Below, piece after piece: positions 50,001-62,488 of a DNA stretch of 64,000 bases. Origin of the DNA: Piromyces finnis (Eukaryota > Neocallimastigomycota > Neocallimastigomycetes > Neocallimastigales > Neocallimastigaceae). The position numbers and the translations under genes were made by a program. The stretch covers positions 124,001 to 188,000 of the forward strand of contig MCFH01000075.1 of assembly GCA_002104945.1 (NCBI GenBank), given 5' to 3'. Within the stretch, counting starts at the first letter, position 1. The number at the start of each line of letters is the position of its first letter. The notes beneath the pieces were generated by a model, which had not been told where the DNA came from, did not search any database, and worked only from the letters and a program-made list of their open reading frames with translations.

Positions 50001-53000
50001 TAAAGAATAGAATGGAAAAATCTGATTTTATTAAGAACAATAGAGGTATTAATAATAATGCAGATTTACCAGATGAATTCCTTTCAGATATTTTTGATGA
50101 AATTGCTAATAATGAAATTGTTATGGAAGAAGAACAAGCTAGTAAAATTGCAAGAATTGCAAAGGGTCAACTCTTAACCGAACAAGAACGTAAGGAACTT
50201 TACCACAAAGAAATGGAAAAGATTCAAAAACTTAGTCAAGAATTGATTAAGGGTGGTTCCAATAACAAACGCAATGTTGATAAATACAAGATTGCTACTC
50301 AACGTGAAATTGTTAAGCCAATGTTTAGTGCTTCATGGTGCCCAATTATGGCTACACTTAGTTTAATTTTTGAAGACATTGATTACAATTATGAAAATGT
50401 TAGTGATGTTCGTAAAACTCGTGAAAATAATGAAATTTTAAGTGAACTTTGCCTTTTAGGTATTTCAGGTTCTATTAGAATTGCTAGTATATTTAACATG
50501 GCTATTGAAAGAAATGCTTTTATTTCAACTCTTACTAAGATGTCTGGTCTTTTCAATATTAATATTTCTAGTATCAGACCAAAGAATATTAAAGCAATTG
50601 AAATTTTAATTCAATTAGCTGCTACTTATGGCGAGTACTTTGATGATAATTGGTATGATTTCTTTATTTGCCTTTCTCAAATAGAAAGAATTCAATATTT
50701 ATATAAGCGTCAAAATCCAAATAGTAACGATAAAAATGCTGAAGGATCTGATCCAGTTTCAAATCCATCTAGCCCAATTGTTCCAGAACCAATTATTCCA
50801 AGAACTGTTTACATGGATTCATTAATGGAAAAGATTAATTCTCAATCTATAGTAATTTTAATTGATAAGGTCTTTTCTAATACTGTTTTATTGAGTGGTA
50901 CAGAAATAGTTCATTTCTGTAAATGTCTTTGTGATGTATCATTAGAAGAAGTTCAATTAAATAAAAAGCCAAGCCGTATGTCTGCTAGTATTTCCTCATC
51001 ACTCCCAAGAATGTATTCACTTCAAAAAATTGTTGAAATTACCTATTATAATATGGATAGAATTCGTTTGGAATTTGCTAAAATTTGGAATATTATTCAA
51101 CAACACTTTGTTATGGTTGGTTGTCATACAGATATGAATGTTGCATCTTTTGCTATTGATTCTTTACGTCAATTGACTATGAAATATCTTGAACGTTCTG
51201 AATTAACTCACTATCAAACTCAAAATGAATTCTTAAAGGGTTTTGATAGTATTATGCGTAAAACCGAATCAGTTGATATTAAGGAAATGATTATTCAAAG
51301 TATGTCTCATATTGTTTCCCTTCAAGTTGATAATATTCGTAGTGGTTGGAAGGGTATTTTCACAGTTCTTTCTCGTTCTGCTCAAAATAATAATAGTTTA
51401 AGTATTTTAGAAAACTCATTTAATTTAATGCAAGACATATTCCGTAGTTATAGTGACAAGGTTATTTCATCAGGTTCTTTTGTATCTTTTGTTACTAGTT
51501 TAAAGGACTTTTTACTTATTGATCAAGTTACTCCAATTGGTGAACGTATTATTATCAGTACTTTCACTTTACTTCAAGATTGTGTAAATCAAATTTCAGC
51601 TGCAAATCTTATTAAATCTAGAAGGGCTGAAAGCAAGAAAAATCTAATTAAAGAAAAATCCGAAGTTGATAGTAATATTGAAGTTGAAGAAGATAGTAGT
51701 ACCATTAAGGCTTTATTACAGATTTCAACTGAAGATCAATACTATTTAATGTGGTTCCCAATTCTTTCTACTTATTCCCAAATTTTAATAAGATCCAACA
51801 ATTCCACTGTAAAGAATCGTGCTTTAACTAGTTTATTTGATACTCTTGAAACCCTTGCTTCCACCTTATTTGATTCAAACTTCTGGAAGAATATTCAAAG
51901 AAGTGTTATTTTCCCTATCTTTGAAGATTTAATGGAACATGATGAAAATGATACTAATGGTAATCCATATGATTCTGAAATGATGGTTCCATCAGCTGAA
52001 AATCTTGAAAATTCATCCAAGATTCAAAATGAGGATCAAAACTTTACTTCTTCTTCTGCATTATGGACAAATGTCTTTTTACGCCTTTTAGATTTATTTA
52101 AACATCACATTCCTTCATTTAGCGAACATTCATATCTTATTAGTGGTTTTCTTGATCTAATTGTAAGTTTAGTTCAAAAGCCTCGTGATGAATTACAAAA
52201 TATGGGTGTAACCTTTTTACAGCAATTTTTACAAGAAAATGTTGAAAAAATTAGAGGGGATAATATTTGGAAAATTGTCACATCTGCTGTTGAAAAATGT
52301 TTTATTTTTACTGCTCCAGATGAAGAGGCCATGAATAAATCATCCGTAAGAGGTAATAAAGAAGCTTTGAAGAAGACTATGGAACAGATGACTGCAAAAT
52401 ATATTGTTCACCTTCGTCTTTTACAAGAAGTACATAAATTCTGTAATATATTAGTTCATCATCGTTTAGATGAAGAAGAAGGTGACGTTTTTATCGATGA
52501 AAAACATAAAAATATAATTTTTGATCATTTAAATAAACCCGAGTACTCTGAAGTTCCAATGATTTCAGTTATTCCAATTCCATACCAAACCCAATGGCTT
52601 AACCTCTTTTATAACTCTTACAAAACTTGTCATAGCTTGAATGAAGCTAAGATTCTTCAGTTATCTTCCTATCAACAACAAGGTATTACCGAACATATTC
52701 CATTGTTAATTGAAGTTATCAGTTTTTCATCGTATCTTCAACTTCTCTTCTGTATCTATTCCGTATACGGTGACAGTCGTGTTAACTCTAAAGATATTAT
52801 TGATAACAAACTTATTCCATTATGTATGGCAATTTTGAAATCTTTTGTTCGTTCAGAGTTAGAATCAAAGTATCAAAGCAAGATTCTTACTATTGTTAAA
52901 ATGATTTATGAAGAAATTATGAAGATTTCAGGATGGCAACATGCTCCAGGATCTAATAAGAAATTAACTTTGAAAGATAACGACAGTAATCTTTCCTTAG

Positions 53001-53342
53001 GTAGCATTGAAAATATTATTAGTAATGAAACTGTATATTCTAATGAATTACAGTCTACAGGAAATGCTATCAATACTACTAATGATACAGAGGGTACCTC
53101 CTCCCCATCCTCCTTACCTGTTGATAATAATCAAACTAATGAAGAATCCAATAAAATTGACTATCCAGAATTATGGGATGGAATAAGGAAAGAAATTCCA
53201 AGTTTCTTTAAATATTCTATTCCAATTGTTCAAATTATCAGTAACAGTAGAAATATTAATAACAATACCAACTATGCAGCTCAATTAGCTGATTTATCTC
53301 ATACTATAAAAGAATTTTACGAAATTGTAGCTTATAATTTTA

Positions 53343-53347
<5 letters not shown>
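47094..53347 (+). CDS. SEC7: Sec7/BIG-family ARF guanine-nucleotide exchange factor
   Basis: Two exons: 47094-47419 and 47512-53347 (intron 92 nt), 2053 aa. The start is the ATG at 47094; a longer frame from 47028 begins with GTG only. Large ARF-GEF layout: an N-terminal DCB region, the HUS box with NYDCD near residue 590, the Sec7 catalytic domain at about 785-980, and C-terminal HDS helical repeats. The catalytic glutamate finger is in RLPGESQKIDR (Glu891), and NTDQHS and FVGAIRKFL are typical Sec7-domain motifs. The protein exchanges GDP for GTP on ARF at the trans-Golgi, driving coat recruitment. Length and domain order fit yeast Sec7 (2009 aa) and human BIG1/2; GBF1/Gea type is less likely because the N-terminal WEPFKLAC start and overall size are BIG-like. 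The stop codon runs straight into a 30-A tract. Confidence 0.93.
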
Positions 53348-53377
<30 letters not shown>

Positions 53378-54216
53378 AAATTAATAGTATTAACGAAATC
53401 CAATGTTAACAGCAATAAAATTAAAAATTTTAATACAAATTAAAATAATCTCCTTCCTCCTCTCCTTCCTCCTCTCCTTCCCTTTTCCATTTTATATGTA
53501 CACTCTATACTACAGTACAGTAATATTTAATCGAATAAAACATGTACTTATACCTACATTTAAATATTAATAGAATTTAGTAATATACTACAATAACAAC
53601 AACAACAACAACAACTACTATTAATACAACTATCAGTAATAAAGAAAATAACAGAAAAAAAAAAAAAAAAAAAAAAAAGCTAACGAACAACTATACAATG
53701 CAAAGATAAATTCAACCTTCATATATTATTTTCTCATATATTGTATTTTTATAAATGATAAAATAAACAAAAGGATATAATCCAATATTTTTATTTTTTC
53801 ATATTATATTATAAAAAACAAATAAACAAAGACAAAAACAAAAACAAAAACAAAAACAAACAAACAAACAAACAAAAAAAAACATACAATAAATAATAAT
53901 AATAATAATAGAAATAATACAAATAAATAAAAATAACAAAAAATAATAATAGTAAAGGAAAACAACAACAACTATAGAAATGAAAACAATAAATATATAA
54001 AAAATAGAAAAAAAAAAAAAAAAAAAAAAGTCATAGAAAGACATTTTTATTCATCAATTTTTTTTTTCTTTATATTATAAAAATAAATTTATATTAATGT
54101 TTTTAAATATCCATACATATATTTTTATTCTTTTAAACATAATAATAAAATAATAATAATAATAAAAAAATTTTTTTTCTTTCTTTTTCCTTTATATTTT
54201 TTATTTAAATAATTAT

Positions 54217-54258
<42 letters not shown>

Positions 54259-54495
54259 GGCATCAAATATTTTAAACTTTATTATTAATTTAATTAAAAT
54301 TATAATACATGTAATAAAAAATTAAAAAATAAAAATAAAAATAAAAAAAATATGTTTAAATAAACACAAATGAATAAAATTTGGGTATAATGTATTCTAG
54401 TAATTTTAATTAAAGTAAGAAAGCCACTATCATACTAAAGTATAATAATTGTATTTGACTTCCAATGGGACACCGAGCCAAAGATCAAAATTTTG
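53348..54495. other. 3' flank of SEC7 with homopolymer and simple-repeat tracts
   Basis: A-tract 53346-53375, pyrimidine tract 53450-53488, A-tract near 53657-53678, AAAAAC repeats at about 53825-53875, and a 37-T tract at 54219-54255. No gene; the ORF at 53799-54044 is the shadow of simple repeats. Confidence 0.6.
53450..53488. repeat. Polypyrimidine tract with 12-bp CTCCTTCCTCCT-type repeats
   Basis: A 39-nt run of only C and T on the plus strand (pure purine on the minus strand), made of about 2.7 copies of a 12-bp unit. It is C-rich in a genome where pyrimidine tracts are nearly all T. It could form triplex DNA or act in 3' processing; no function is shown. Confidence 0.85.
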
Positions 54496-54981
54496 TCATG
54501 GAACAAAATTATGATCTCCATTGGTTGCGCTGGCCCTCCTGGCCTGTCTTACTGTTTCTTCAGCATTGACGCTCTTGGATGTTGCTTCAAACCTTTTGAA
54601 CATTGACCATTGCTGGCCAATAGCAAAAGGCATGATTTTGGTTAGAAGTTCCGCGGTTACCGTCAAGAATGGTGTTCCTTCGTTAGTATCAGATTGAATC
54701 TGACGCTTACAAAGTTCTTTCCATTCCCTTGAATTGTAATTAATATTGTTAAAACTTCTTCCCCCAAGAAGGAATTTAAATATTTTACTGCACACACTAG
54801 AATAATCATACACATTAATATTCACCGGATTATTAGAACTATTACTATCATTAACTAAATTACTATCTAAATTAGAATTATTATCTTCACTATTGCTATC
54901 ATTACTAATATTATTATTTCTATTATTGTTATTATTACTATTGTTATTATTACTATTTCTATTATAAATAATTATAAATTC
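54496..54981 (-). CDS. Unrecognised ORF of atypical composition, possible partial gene or element fragment
   Basis: On the minus strand an Asn/Ser-rich lead (RNSNNNNSNNNN type) is followed by about 110 residues of complex sequence, including YDYSSVCSKIFKFLLGG, WKELCKRQIQSDTNEGTPF, LTKIMPFAIGQQWSMFKR and a Lys/Arg-rich end before the stop. There is no ATG start: the frame is open back to a possible acceptor (CAGTAG) at about 54982, so this may be a last exon whose 5' exon I cannot find. Codons such as CGC, GCC and GGC are commoner than in neighbouring genes. I recognise no family. It may be a transposable-element remnant or a fast-evolving gene. Confidence 0.35.
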   Translation of the reverse strand, partial: EFIIIYNRNSNNNNSNNNNNRNNNISNDSNSEDNNSNLDSNLVNDSNSSNNPVNINVYDYSSVCSKIFKFLLGGRSFNNINYNSREWKELCKRQIQSDTNEGTPFLTVTAELLTKIMPFAIGQQWSMFKRFEATSKSVNAEETVRQARRASATNGDHNFVP

Positions 54982-55436
54982 CTACTGAAAAGTATTTATT
55001 AACATAAGCAAGATGTTAAAAAAATATGATTATATACTTTTTTCTTTTAGTGTATAAATTGGTAATACAATGCCTCTTTAAAGAATGAAATGTTTTTTTT
55101 TTATTTTGGATTGGATAAACTGAATATAAAAAATTAAAAATTAAATAAAATGACAGAATCATGATAATAAAATTTTGATAGAATTTTATTACATAACTAA
55201 TATATTTCATTATTAAAACATGATCAAATTCACTTTTTCTAAAACTTTAAAAAATTACCAAAAAATCTTAATAACCTTAATATAAATTATTTCCATTCCC
55301 ATTACTATCATATTAGAATCACACATTTTAATAAATAATAATCTTTTATATTTAATTCAACTTTTATTTAAGTTTTCTGAATCGAAACATATATAATAAA
55401 CACATATATGTTTTTATACATAATAATGTAATTAAT
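54982..55436. other. AT-rich spacer between the unrecognised ORF and RPS14
   Basis: No gene supported; the minus-strand ORF at 55016-55210 is low complexity. It should hold the RPS14 3' UTR. Confidence 0.5.
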
Positions 55437-56399
55437 CTAGTTACGACGACCACGACGACCACCCTTTCTTCTGGTAGAGTCAGTTGGAATTGGAGTAACA
55501 TCTTCAATTCTACCGATCTTCATACCAGCTCTAGCTAAGGCTCTGATGGCAGCTTGACCACCTGGACCTGGGGTCTTGGTACCAACACCACCAGTAGCTC
55601 TGAGCTTAATGTGGACGGCGTTAATACCGAGTTCTTGGCAACGGGCAACAACATCTTGGCAAGCTAACATAGCAGCGTATGGAGAAGATTCATCACGATC
55701 AGCCTTAACCTTCATACCACCTATTTTTTTTTAAAATTTAAATTTACACAGAAAGATTATCAATTTCAATTCTTTTTAAAAAATTAAGTCTATCAGAGTA
55801 TGTGTTTTCAGCACTAATCCGATGTGACTTTATCATTTTTTTATAATTGTTTAATTTCTAATCTTTTCATTTAAAAAAAAGTACTGCTTTCTTTTTTTTT
55901 TGATTTAGATAATTAAAACAATTCAACCACAATCTGAAAATTTATGCCACATAACATTGTTCTGAATTTTCCACATTAACTGATAGACAAATCAACAATA
56001 ATATTGTATTTGTAAAACAATTATTTACCAGTAACTCTGACAAGGGTTTCTCTACCAGTTAAATCAGTAACGTGCTATTATTTAGAATATTATGTATTTA
56101 AACATAATAAATAATATTAATATTAACAAATTGTTTTACTCATTATATTACTATTATCATTACTTACAATGAAGGTATCGTTGAAACCGGCGTAGATGTG
56201 ACAGACACCGAAGACAATTTCTCCTTCCTTGACCTTTGGACCAAGTTGAACGACTTCTTGTTGTTTGGTAGCTTTACCGGCACGCTTGGACTATTATTTT
56301 AAATAATAATAATATAAATTCATTTAATATTTATTATCAAAATAAAAAAAATTCATCCATCCATTAATAATTTTTAATATTATTATCAAAACATACCAT
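55437..56399 (-). CDS. RPS14: 40S ribosomal protein S14 (uS11)
   Basis: Four exons: 56399-56397 (ATG only), 56290-56168, 56074-56029 and 55720-55437. Phases close to 151 aa, the size of human S14 as I recall it. The product has the uS11 core: [68 protein letters not shown] and the basic C-terminal [12 protein letters not shown]. It lies on the platform of the small subunit and takes part in pre-rRNA processing. The first coding exon is the start codon alone, followed by a strong GTATGT donor. Codon use is enriched in C/G third positions (GCC, GGT, AAG) relative to other genes here, as expected for high expression. Confidence 0.96.
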
Positions 56400-56777
56400 T
56401 ATTACTAATTTTTTATTATAAAATCAAGAGAGATTACTAACCGTATTAAGGTCAAGTTACTAATATTCATATGAAAAAAAATTATCCAATCATGAACCCA
56501 TTATCGATCCAATAAAATTTATGTATTAATCAAAATTTCAATTCATAATATAAAAATCAAGAGATTTTTATTATATAAAAATGTAAAAAAAAAATTTAAT
56601 TATTTATTACAAATACAAAAATCTAATATTGAAATGTACATTATAAATACATAAATACAATATATCATAAAATTATTGATTATATAAATCGTTAAATATT
56701 GGGAAAAACTATTTAATATTATTATAAAGTTGTATCATATATAAATAGATCTATTAATCTATAAAAAAATAATCAAT

Positions 56778-56825
<48 letters not shown>

Positions 56826-56918
56826 AGAAAATTTAGAAATAATAAATATACTTTTTTTTTTCTTTTTTTACATTTAGCCTTTTTTTAATTATTAAATAAA
56901 TGTAAGAGTGTAGTGTTA
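56400..56918. other. AT-rich spacer with (AAT)n microsatellite
   Basis: Contains the RPS14 promoter side and the 3' end of the PH-domain gene. An (AAT)n repeat occupies about 56780-56822. Confidence 0.6.
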
Positions 56919-59900
56919 TTAAGAAAGATTATTTACTTCTTCAACTAATAAATCCCTTTCAGATTTTAATGAAGTAATTTGGTTATTAAGATAGTCAATA
57001 TTCTTTTGTTTTACAAATACTTTTTCTAAATCTGTTTTGTTTGTTTCAAGGATGGTTTTAATAAATTTAAATTGGTCTTTTAAGTCTGTATCATTACAAA
57101 GAGTATCGGTACTACCAATAATAGTTTGAATTCTTATTAAACTATTATTTATAGAACTAACCAATTCTAAGGTTGCGTTTCTAGTATCCATTGAATTGAG
57201 GTTCATGGATGAGGATGTTAATCTTGATAAAGAATTTTGTTTGGATAACAAATTCATGCTACTATTATATTTACTTACTTCTTTGAGTACCCTCTTTAAA
57301 CTACTTTCGATACCTACAATTCTAGAGTTATCAATGGAGGCTTCACGATCAAGACTAACATTACTGTATCTTAAGTTTGCTACATTTTGATAATCTATGT
57401 ACTCTACAGTTGTTGGATCAACAGCACACTTTAAAGAATTAGAATAGGTATTGATGATAATCTTTAATTCATCCATACGATTTTCAAGACTAGCTAAATC
57501 GTTCTTCTTTTCATCTTGATCTTCTATCATGAATTTTCTAATTTTTTCGGTTATTACTGTTAATAAATGTTGTTGGAAGAAGTTAATTTTATCATTCATA
57601 GCTTTAATAAGTTCAACGGTAATGTCATGATTTGATTGTTCTTGACCCTTAACCCTAGAAATTCTTGTTTCAATGTCTGATAAGGCAATTCTTACATCTC
57701 TCATAAACTTTTCGTAGTCATTAAGGATGAATGAATTACTGTTTGAGACGTTTGCTGCTGATGAAGATTTAGTATTCATTTCAATATATTCATAGAGTTC
57801 ATCAAGTTTTCTTGATAGATCATCATTTGCGATATTAATATAATTTTTACTTTCCATATTATTACATTCAAGTTGAGTCATCATTCTATTAACTAATTTA
57901 TGATTTGCATCTTGTTTAGCATTCATTTTTTCGGCAGCTGCTGTACAAAGTTCTAATAGCTTAACTTGTCGTTCATTCATAGCGTTCATTTCTTTTGTCA
58001 TGACATCTAATTTGCTTTCTAATTTTTCATCTAGAATTTTTTTAAAGGTAATTTCCATAGATTCTGGAATTTCCTTAGCAAAACGTTGTACTTCAGTACG
58101 GATTTCACTTAAACATTCTGCTTGAGTACCATTTTCTTCACTCATTCTTTGAACCTTTTCTTGAGATTCATCTACCATTTTTGCTAATTCTTGAGTTCTC
58201 TTTTCTACCATATCCTTTAAGGAATTTAAGGTTTCACTAAGGGCATATTGACCTTCTTCGTTCTTTTGAGTGGATTCTTTAACTTCACCAGAATAACAAT
58301 CTATTTTTTCATTTAATTTTTTAATGCCATTTGTGAAGATATCCTCGATTTTTTCTTGTTCACTGACCTTATTGTAGATCTTATCTAAGTTTTTGGTCAT
58401 ATTTTGGTTTAAATTTTTAATATGCATATTATTATTAGTAATTTGTTGGTTTGAATTTTCTAATTTGAAAAGAGAAAGTTCATCCTTTAATCTTGTAACT
58501 TCTCCTTCTAATTGTTTATTTGTTTCTTCTAAAGATTTAACATTTTTTTTATAATACTCTACTAATTCCATGAGTCTGCTATTTTCCGCTCTTAGGTTAG
58601 ATTCAGTAGTATGTAAATTATTAACTTCTTGTTGTAATAAATCATAAGCAGGTTTTGAAATTCTTGGTAGAAGTTGTTTAATTGCACTAATCCATTTTTC
58701 GGTATTTTCGTGTGAATTAGTGGCAAGATGCAAATCATGTTTTCTAAGATATAATTTAAATTCATAACGTTGGGAGGAATAACTATTTACTGAAGTTGAA
58801 TAATTAATATCTGTACATTCTGATAAATCAATGGTAGAACATGGTTGAGATAAGTTATCCTGTATAGTTATAAATTAATTAATTAATTAATATTTTGAAA
58901 CATAAATATTTATCAATTTTAGTATGCTTGAACAAAAAACTCAATTTTTTTTTTTTTATAGATAATCTAATGATACTTACATGTTCACTTTTATAGAAAC
59001 ATAAAATACCAGCTTTTGAATTTCTCTTTTTAGCAATCATATAATATTTTTTAAAATTCTAAAGGATAATTAAATATCAAAATATTATTTGTTTAATTAG
59101 TTATTATATTTTTAATTATGAAAATAATTGAAAATATAAAATATATAAATAATTTAATAAAAATTTCGTACTTGGAGTTGTTTTTTACGAAGAACCCATC
59201 CTTCCATTATAGTCTTTTTATTTTTTTGTATGTGTATTTGTGTATATAAATAAAATGAATTTAAAGTAACGAAAAAAAAAAGAAAAGACCAAATATATAT
59301 AAATATTATATAATTTAATATTTTATTTTTTTTTTAATGATAAACTAAATTAAAAATAAAAGAATCAAGCTTTAATTTTATTATTATTATTATTATTTTT
59401 TTTACCTCTGATGTGGATAAATTTAGAGTTCCACTATAAGCTATATTTGAAGTTGAACTTAAATTTGTGTTGGAATTCAAAGAATCATCAGTGTAGGAAT
59501 TGTTTTTATTTATGGATCCAATATTTGAATTAAAGGTACCGAAATCATTTTCTGATTCATCATCTATATTTGTATATGAATCATTAGCATCATTTATTGT
59601 TGTACCTTCTACCGATGTACCTTTTGAATTACTAATATCCATTTGTGAAGCTGCCATTGACATATCAACTAATGATCTTTATATATATGTATATGTATAA
59701 ATTAGTATAACTTTATGTCTTTAATTTTTACTGCTATTAAATTTAATTAAGCTTAATATATTAAAAATAATAATAATAATATAATAATTTTTTTTTTTTA
59801 ATCTTTATCTATATATTTTATTTAAAAATAATCAATAAATTAAAAAAAGGAAGAAATTATAATCATTACTTTGTATATTTTTGTGATTTTTGTTTTATTA

Positions 59901-60033
59901 ATGTTCCATTACGAGAAGCCTTGATTACAACAGGTGGTTTTGAACTGTTATCCACAGTCGAACTAGAATTTTGATTATCAATTGAATTATTTGGTGCTGT
60001 TTTTGCAGCCAAGTATGAATTTAAAGTACTCAT
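56919..60033 (-). CDS. PH-domain coiled-coil protein
   Basis: Five exons: 60033-59870, 59676-59406, 59213-59172, 59058-58981 and 58859-56919; phases close to 831 aa. Residues 1-145 are Ser/Asn-rich and disordered. A PH domain covers about 146-252: TIMEGWVLRKKQLQNFKKYY opens it, with GILCFYKSE in the middle, RYEFKLYLRKHDLHLATNS, and the invariant Trp in the final helix (EKWISAIKQLL). From about 255 to the end the protein is a long, nearly continuous coiled coil (LRAENSRLMELVEYYKKN, LEGEVTRLKDEL), probably with breaks. PH domains bind phosphoinositides or protein partners, so a membrane-linked scaffold or cortical/trafficking role is likely. No orthologue is recognised. The PH domain is split across three exons, which explains why only its end is visible in a simple ORF reading. 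Confidence 0.8.
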
Positions 60034-61591
60034 TTTCTTTTTTTACTATATAATGATAATGTAATTATTTGTTTGAATTGACAAAAATTTGATTAGAAAT
60101 CAATTATTAACAATGGATTTATTGTTGTAGTTTATTCTCTTATTATATTATAATAAAAAAACGCTTATTATTGAATTTTATTTTTATAGATTAATTATTA
60201 AATATATATATATATATATATAACTAATTAGATGTTCGTTATTAAATTGATATATATATTTAATATTATTTTTGATATAAAAAAAATACTTTTTTAGAAT
60301 TTTTTTTTTTTTATTTTATATTTAAAATTTCAATTATTATTTTTTATAAAAAAAAAAATATTTTAAGAAAGAAATAAAATATCTTTTCAAAATTAAAGTT
60401 TAATTAATTAAATTAAAAAGGAGAAATTTTATAAATAAAGTAAAAAGAGAATAAATAGAATAAATAATAATTAATAATATTATATACAAAAGAAAAGTTT
60501 TTTTTTTTAAAGTATTTTTTGTAGAACAAGATAATACAAAAAATAAAAATTAAAAGTTAAAATAATAATAATGTATAATTAAAGTTATGGATGATTAATA
60601 AATTTGGTTGATAAATTTGTGTGTGTGAATTTAATTTTTAGATGTTGATTAAACTTTAATTATAATAAAATTGGATGTAAAAGAAATATAAATTTATTTT
60701 TTAACAAAAACTTTAATAATAATTATTAGAATAAGATGGCTCATGGTGGTTGCATTGCTCACAAATATTATATTTCAATTATGAACAATTCAATATTTTT
60801 TTTTTTAAAATAATCAGTTAAAAGTATTTTTTAGTATTGATTTATTTCTTTTCTCTATCGAAAATATTTATATATATATGATAAAAAGTTTCTTTTTTCA
60901 TCACACAAAACAATTTCATATAAAATATAGTTAATAGGTATAAGTGTTGTTAAAAAAAAAAAAAAAATGAGAATTACTAATAATCAAAATAATTAAAATA
61001 TTATATTGCCTTTCCTAGTATAATTAATTATTTTAATAAATAAATGTTATCATTTATTCCTACCTAAAATATAAAATGAATAATAGTAAATATGTTTTTT
61101 TTTTTTTAATTTTATTTTATTTTCATATTTATTTTTTCTTTGCTTATTAGCTTATTAATTAGAATATTCATTTAATAAAATAAAATATTATTATTTAAAA
61201 AATATACAATTTATAAATATAAATAAATACTATGATTAAATTAATATTGTTACTAATAATATTGTATAATACAGTTTAATGATATAAAAAACATTATATT
61301 AACAATAACATTTTTATTAAAAAAGAGAATTTCTAAAATATGAAAAATTTTATAAATAAAAGAATATACATACTTAAAAAAAAAATATTTATAATAAACT
61401 ATAATTATGTATTTTAAAATGATTAAATTCTTTTTTTGTTATTATATATGTCTTATTAAATTTTCTTTCTATATTCCCTCTTTTCTTGATAGTTGAATAT
61501 TTTGTTTAAAAAAATTTTCAATTGATAGAATTGAAGCTATACAATGGTTTGTTTTTTTATATTTCCGTTTCTTAAAAATTAAATACAGAAT
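60034..61591. other. AT-rich intergenic region between two minus-strand genes
   Basis: No gene supported. A short coding-like start (MAHGGCIAHKYYISIMNN) at 60736 runs into a T tract and has no continuation; it may be a relic. TA repeats occur near 60200-60222. Confidence 0.45.
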
Positions 61592-62488
61592 TTATGGACA
61601 TTTCTTGACATTCTTTGGACGACCATTTGGTGATTTAGCAAAATTTTGGGTCCAATATAAACCTTTAACACCAGCACCAAAATGAGTATATTGTTTGTTT
61701 AAAATATTATTTTTATGACCTTTAATTGATATTGATGGATAATTATTATTTTTTATATATCATATATATTATTTAAAATTAATTTTATTACAATAGTAAT
61801 AAAAAGTGTTTTCGAGAGAATAATAAAATATAATAGAAAATATTTAAAATAAAAGTACCATAAATATTAGTTATTTATGAATTTGATAGTGTTTATTTTT
61901 TTTTTTTTACAAATTCGGTTAATTTAATAAAAAGTTTGCAAAAAAAAAAAAAAAAAAAAAATACCTTTAGAATTCATCCAAGCTTTCATAACCTTGCTAA
62001 TACTTTTTTGGTTGTAGGCAACATTTTCGGCACAAGCTCTTGGATTTTTGAAACCACTTTTCTTAATTCTTTTCATTGGAGTGGAATAACTACTACTACT
62101 TTCACTGTGGGTCATTTTCTTTTTCTTGTATTGATAATTACTGTGTTTTTGAGCACTAGAAGCTAATTGACTATATCATTCAATTAAACATTTATAATTA
62201 TCATTGAAAAAGCAACAATAATAATAACAATAGTAATAAAAAATGAAATATATATATTTATATGGACAATTAATATTTAGTTAATTTTTAAAAGAGGTAA
62301 AATTCAAATTTCTAAATTCCCTATATTCTATAAACAAATATTTACCTTGAGTAAGCAAGGTATGGAATACCTCTCTTTCCTCTTTCTTTATTAACCATAC
62401 AAATCATCTCACGATTTAATTGTTTTAAGGTTATAGCATAAGTATATGCGATAAAAAATAATAAAAGACAAAATTTTATGAAATTCAT
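61592..62488 (-). CDS. Small secreted CAP-domain (SCP/PR-1-like) protein
   Basis: Three exons: 62488-62346, 62170-61965 and 61719-61592; phases close to 158 aa. MNFIKFCLLLFFIAYTYA is a signal peptide. CAP features in order: the first helix MICMVNKERGKRGIPYLAYS, LASSAQKHSNY with the conserved His, ACAENVAY (the GENVA-type motif with Glu), then WMNSKGHKNNILNKQYTHFG spanning the last splice join, and GLYWTQNFAKSP near the end. Family members are secreted and bind sterols or lipids, or act in the extracellular matrix. The Glu and His positions of the CAP cavity look intact. The domain is short, with a basic C-terminal tail (RPKNVKKCP). The exact role is unknown; a wall-associated or host-gut environment function is an inference. 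Confidence 0.88.
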
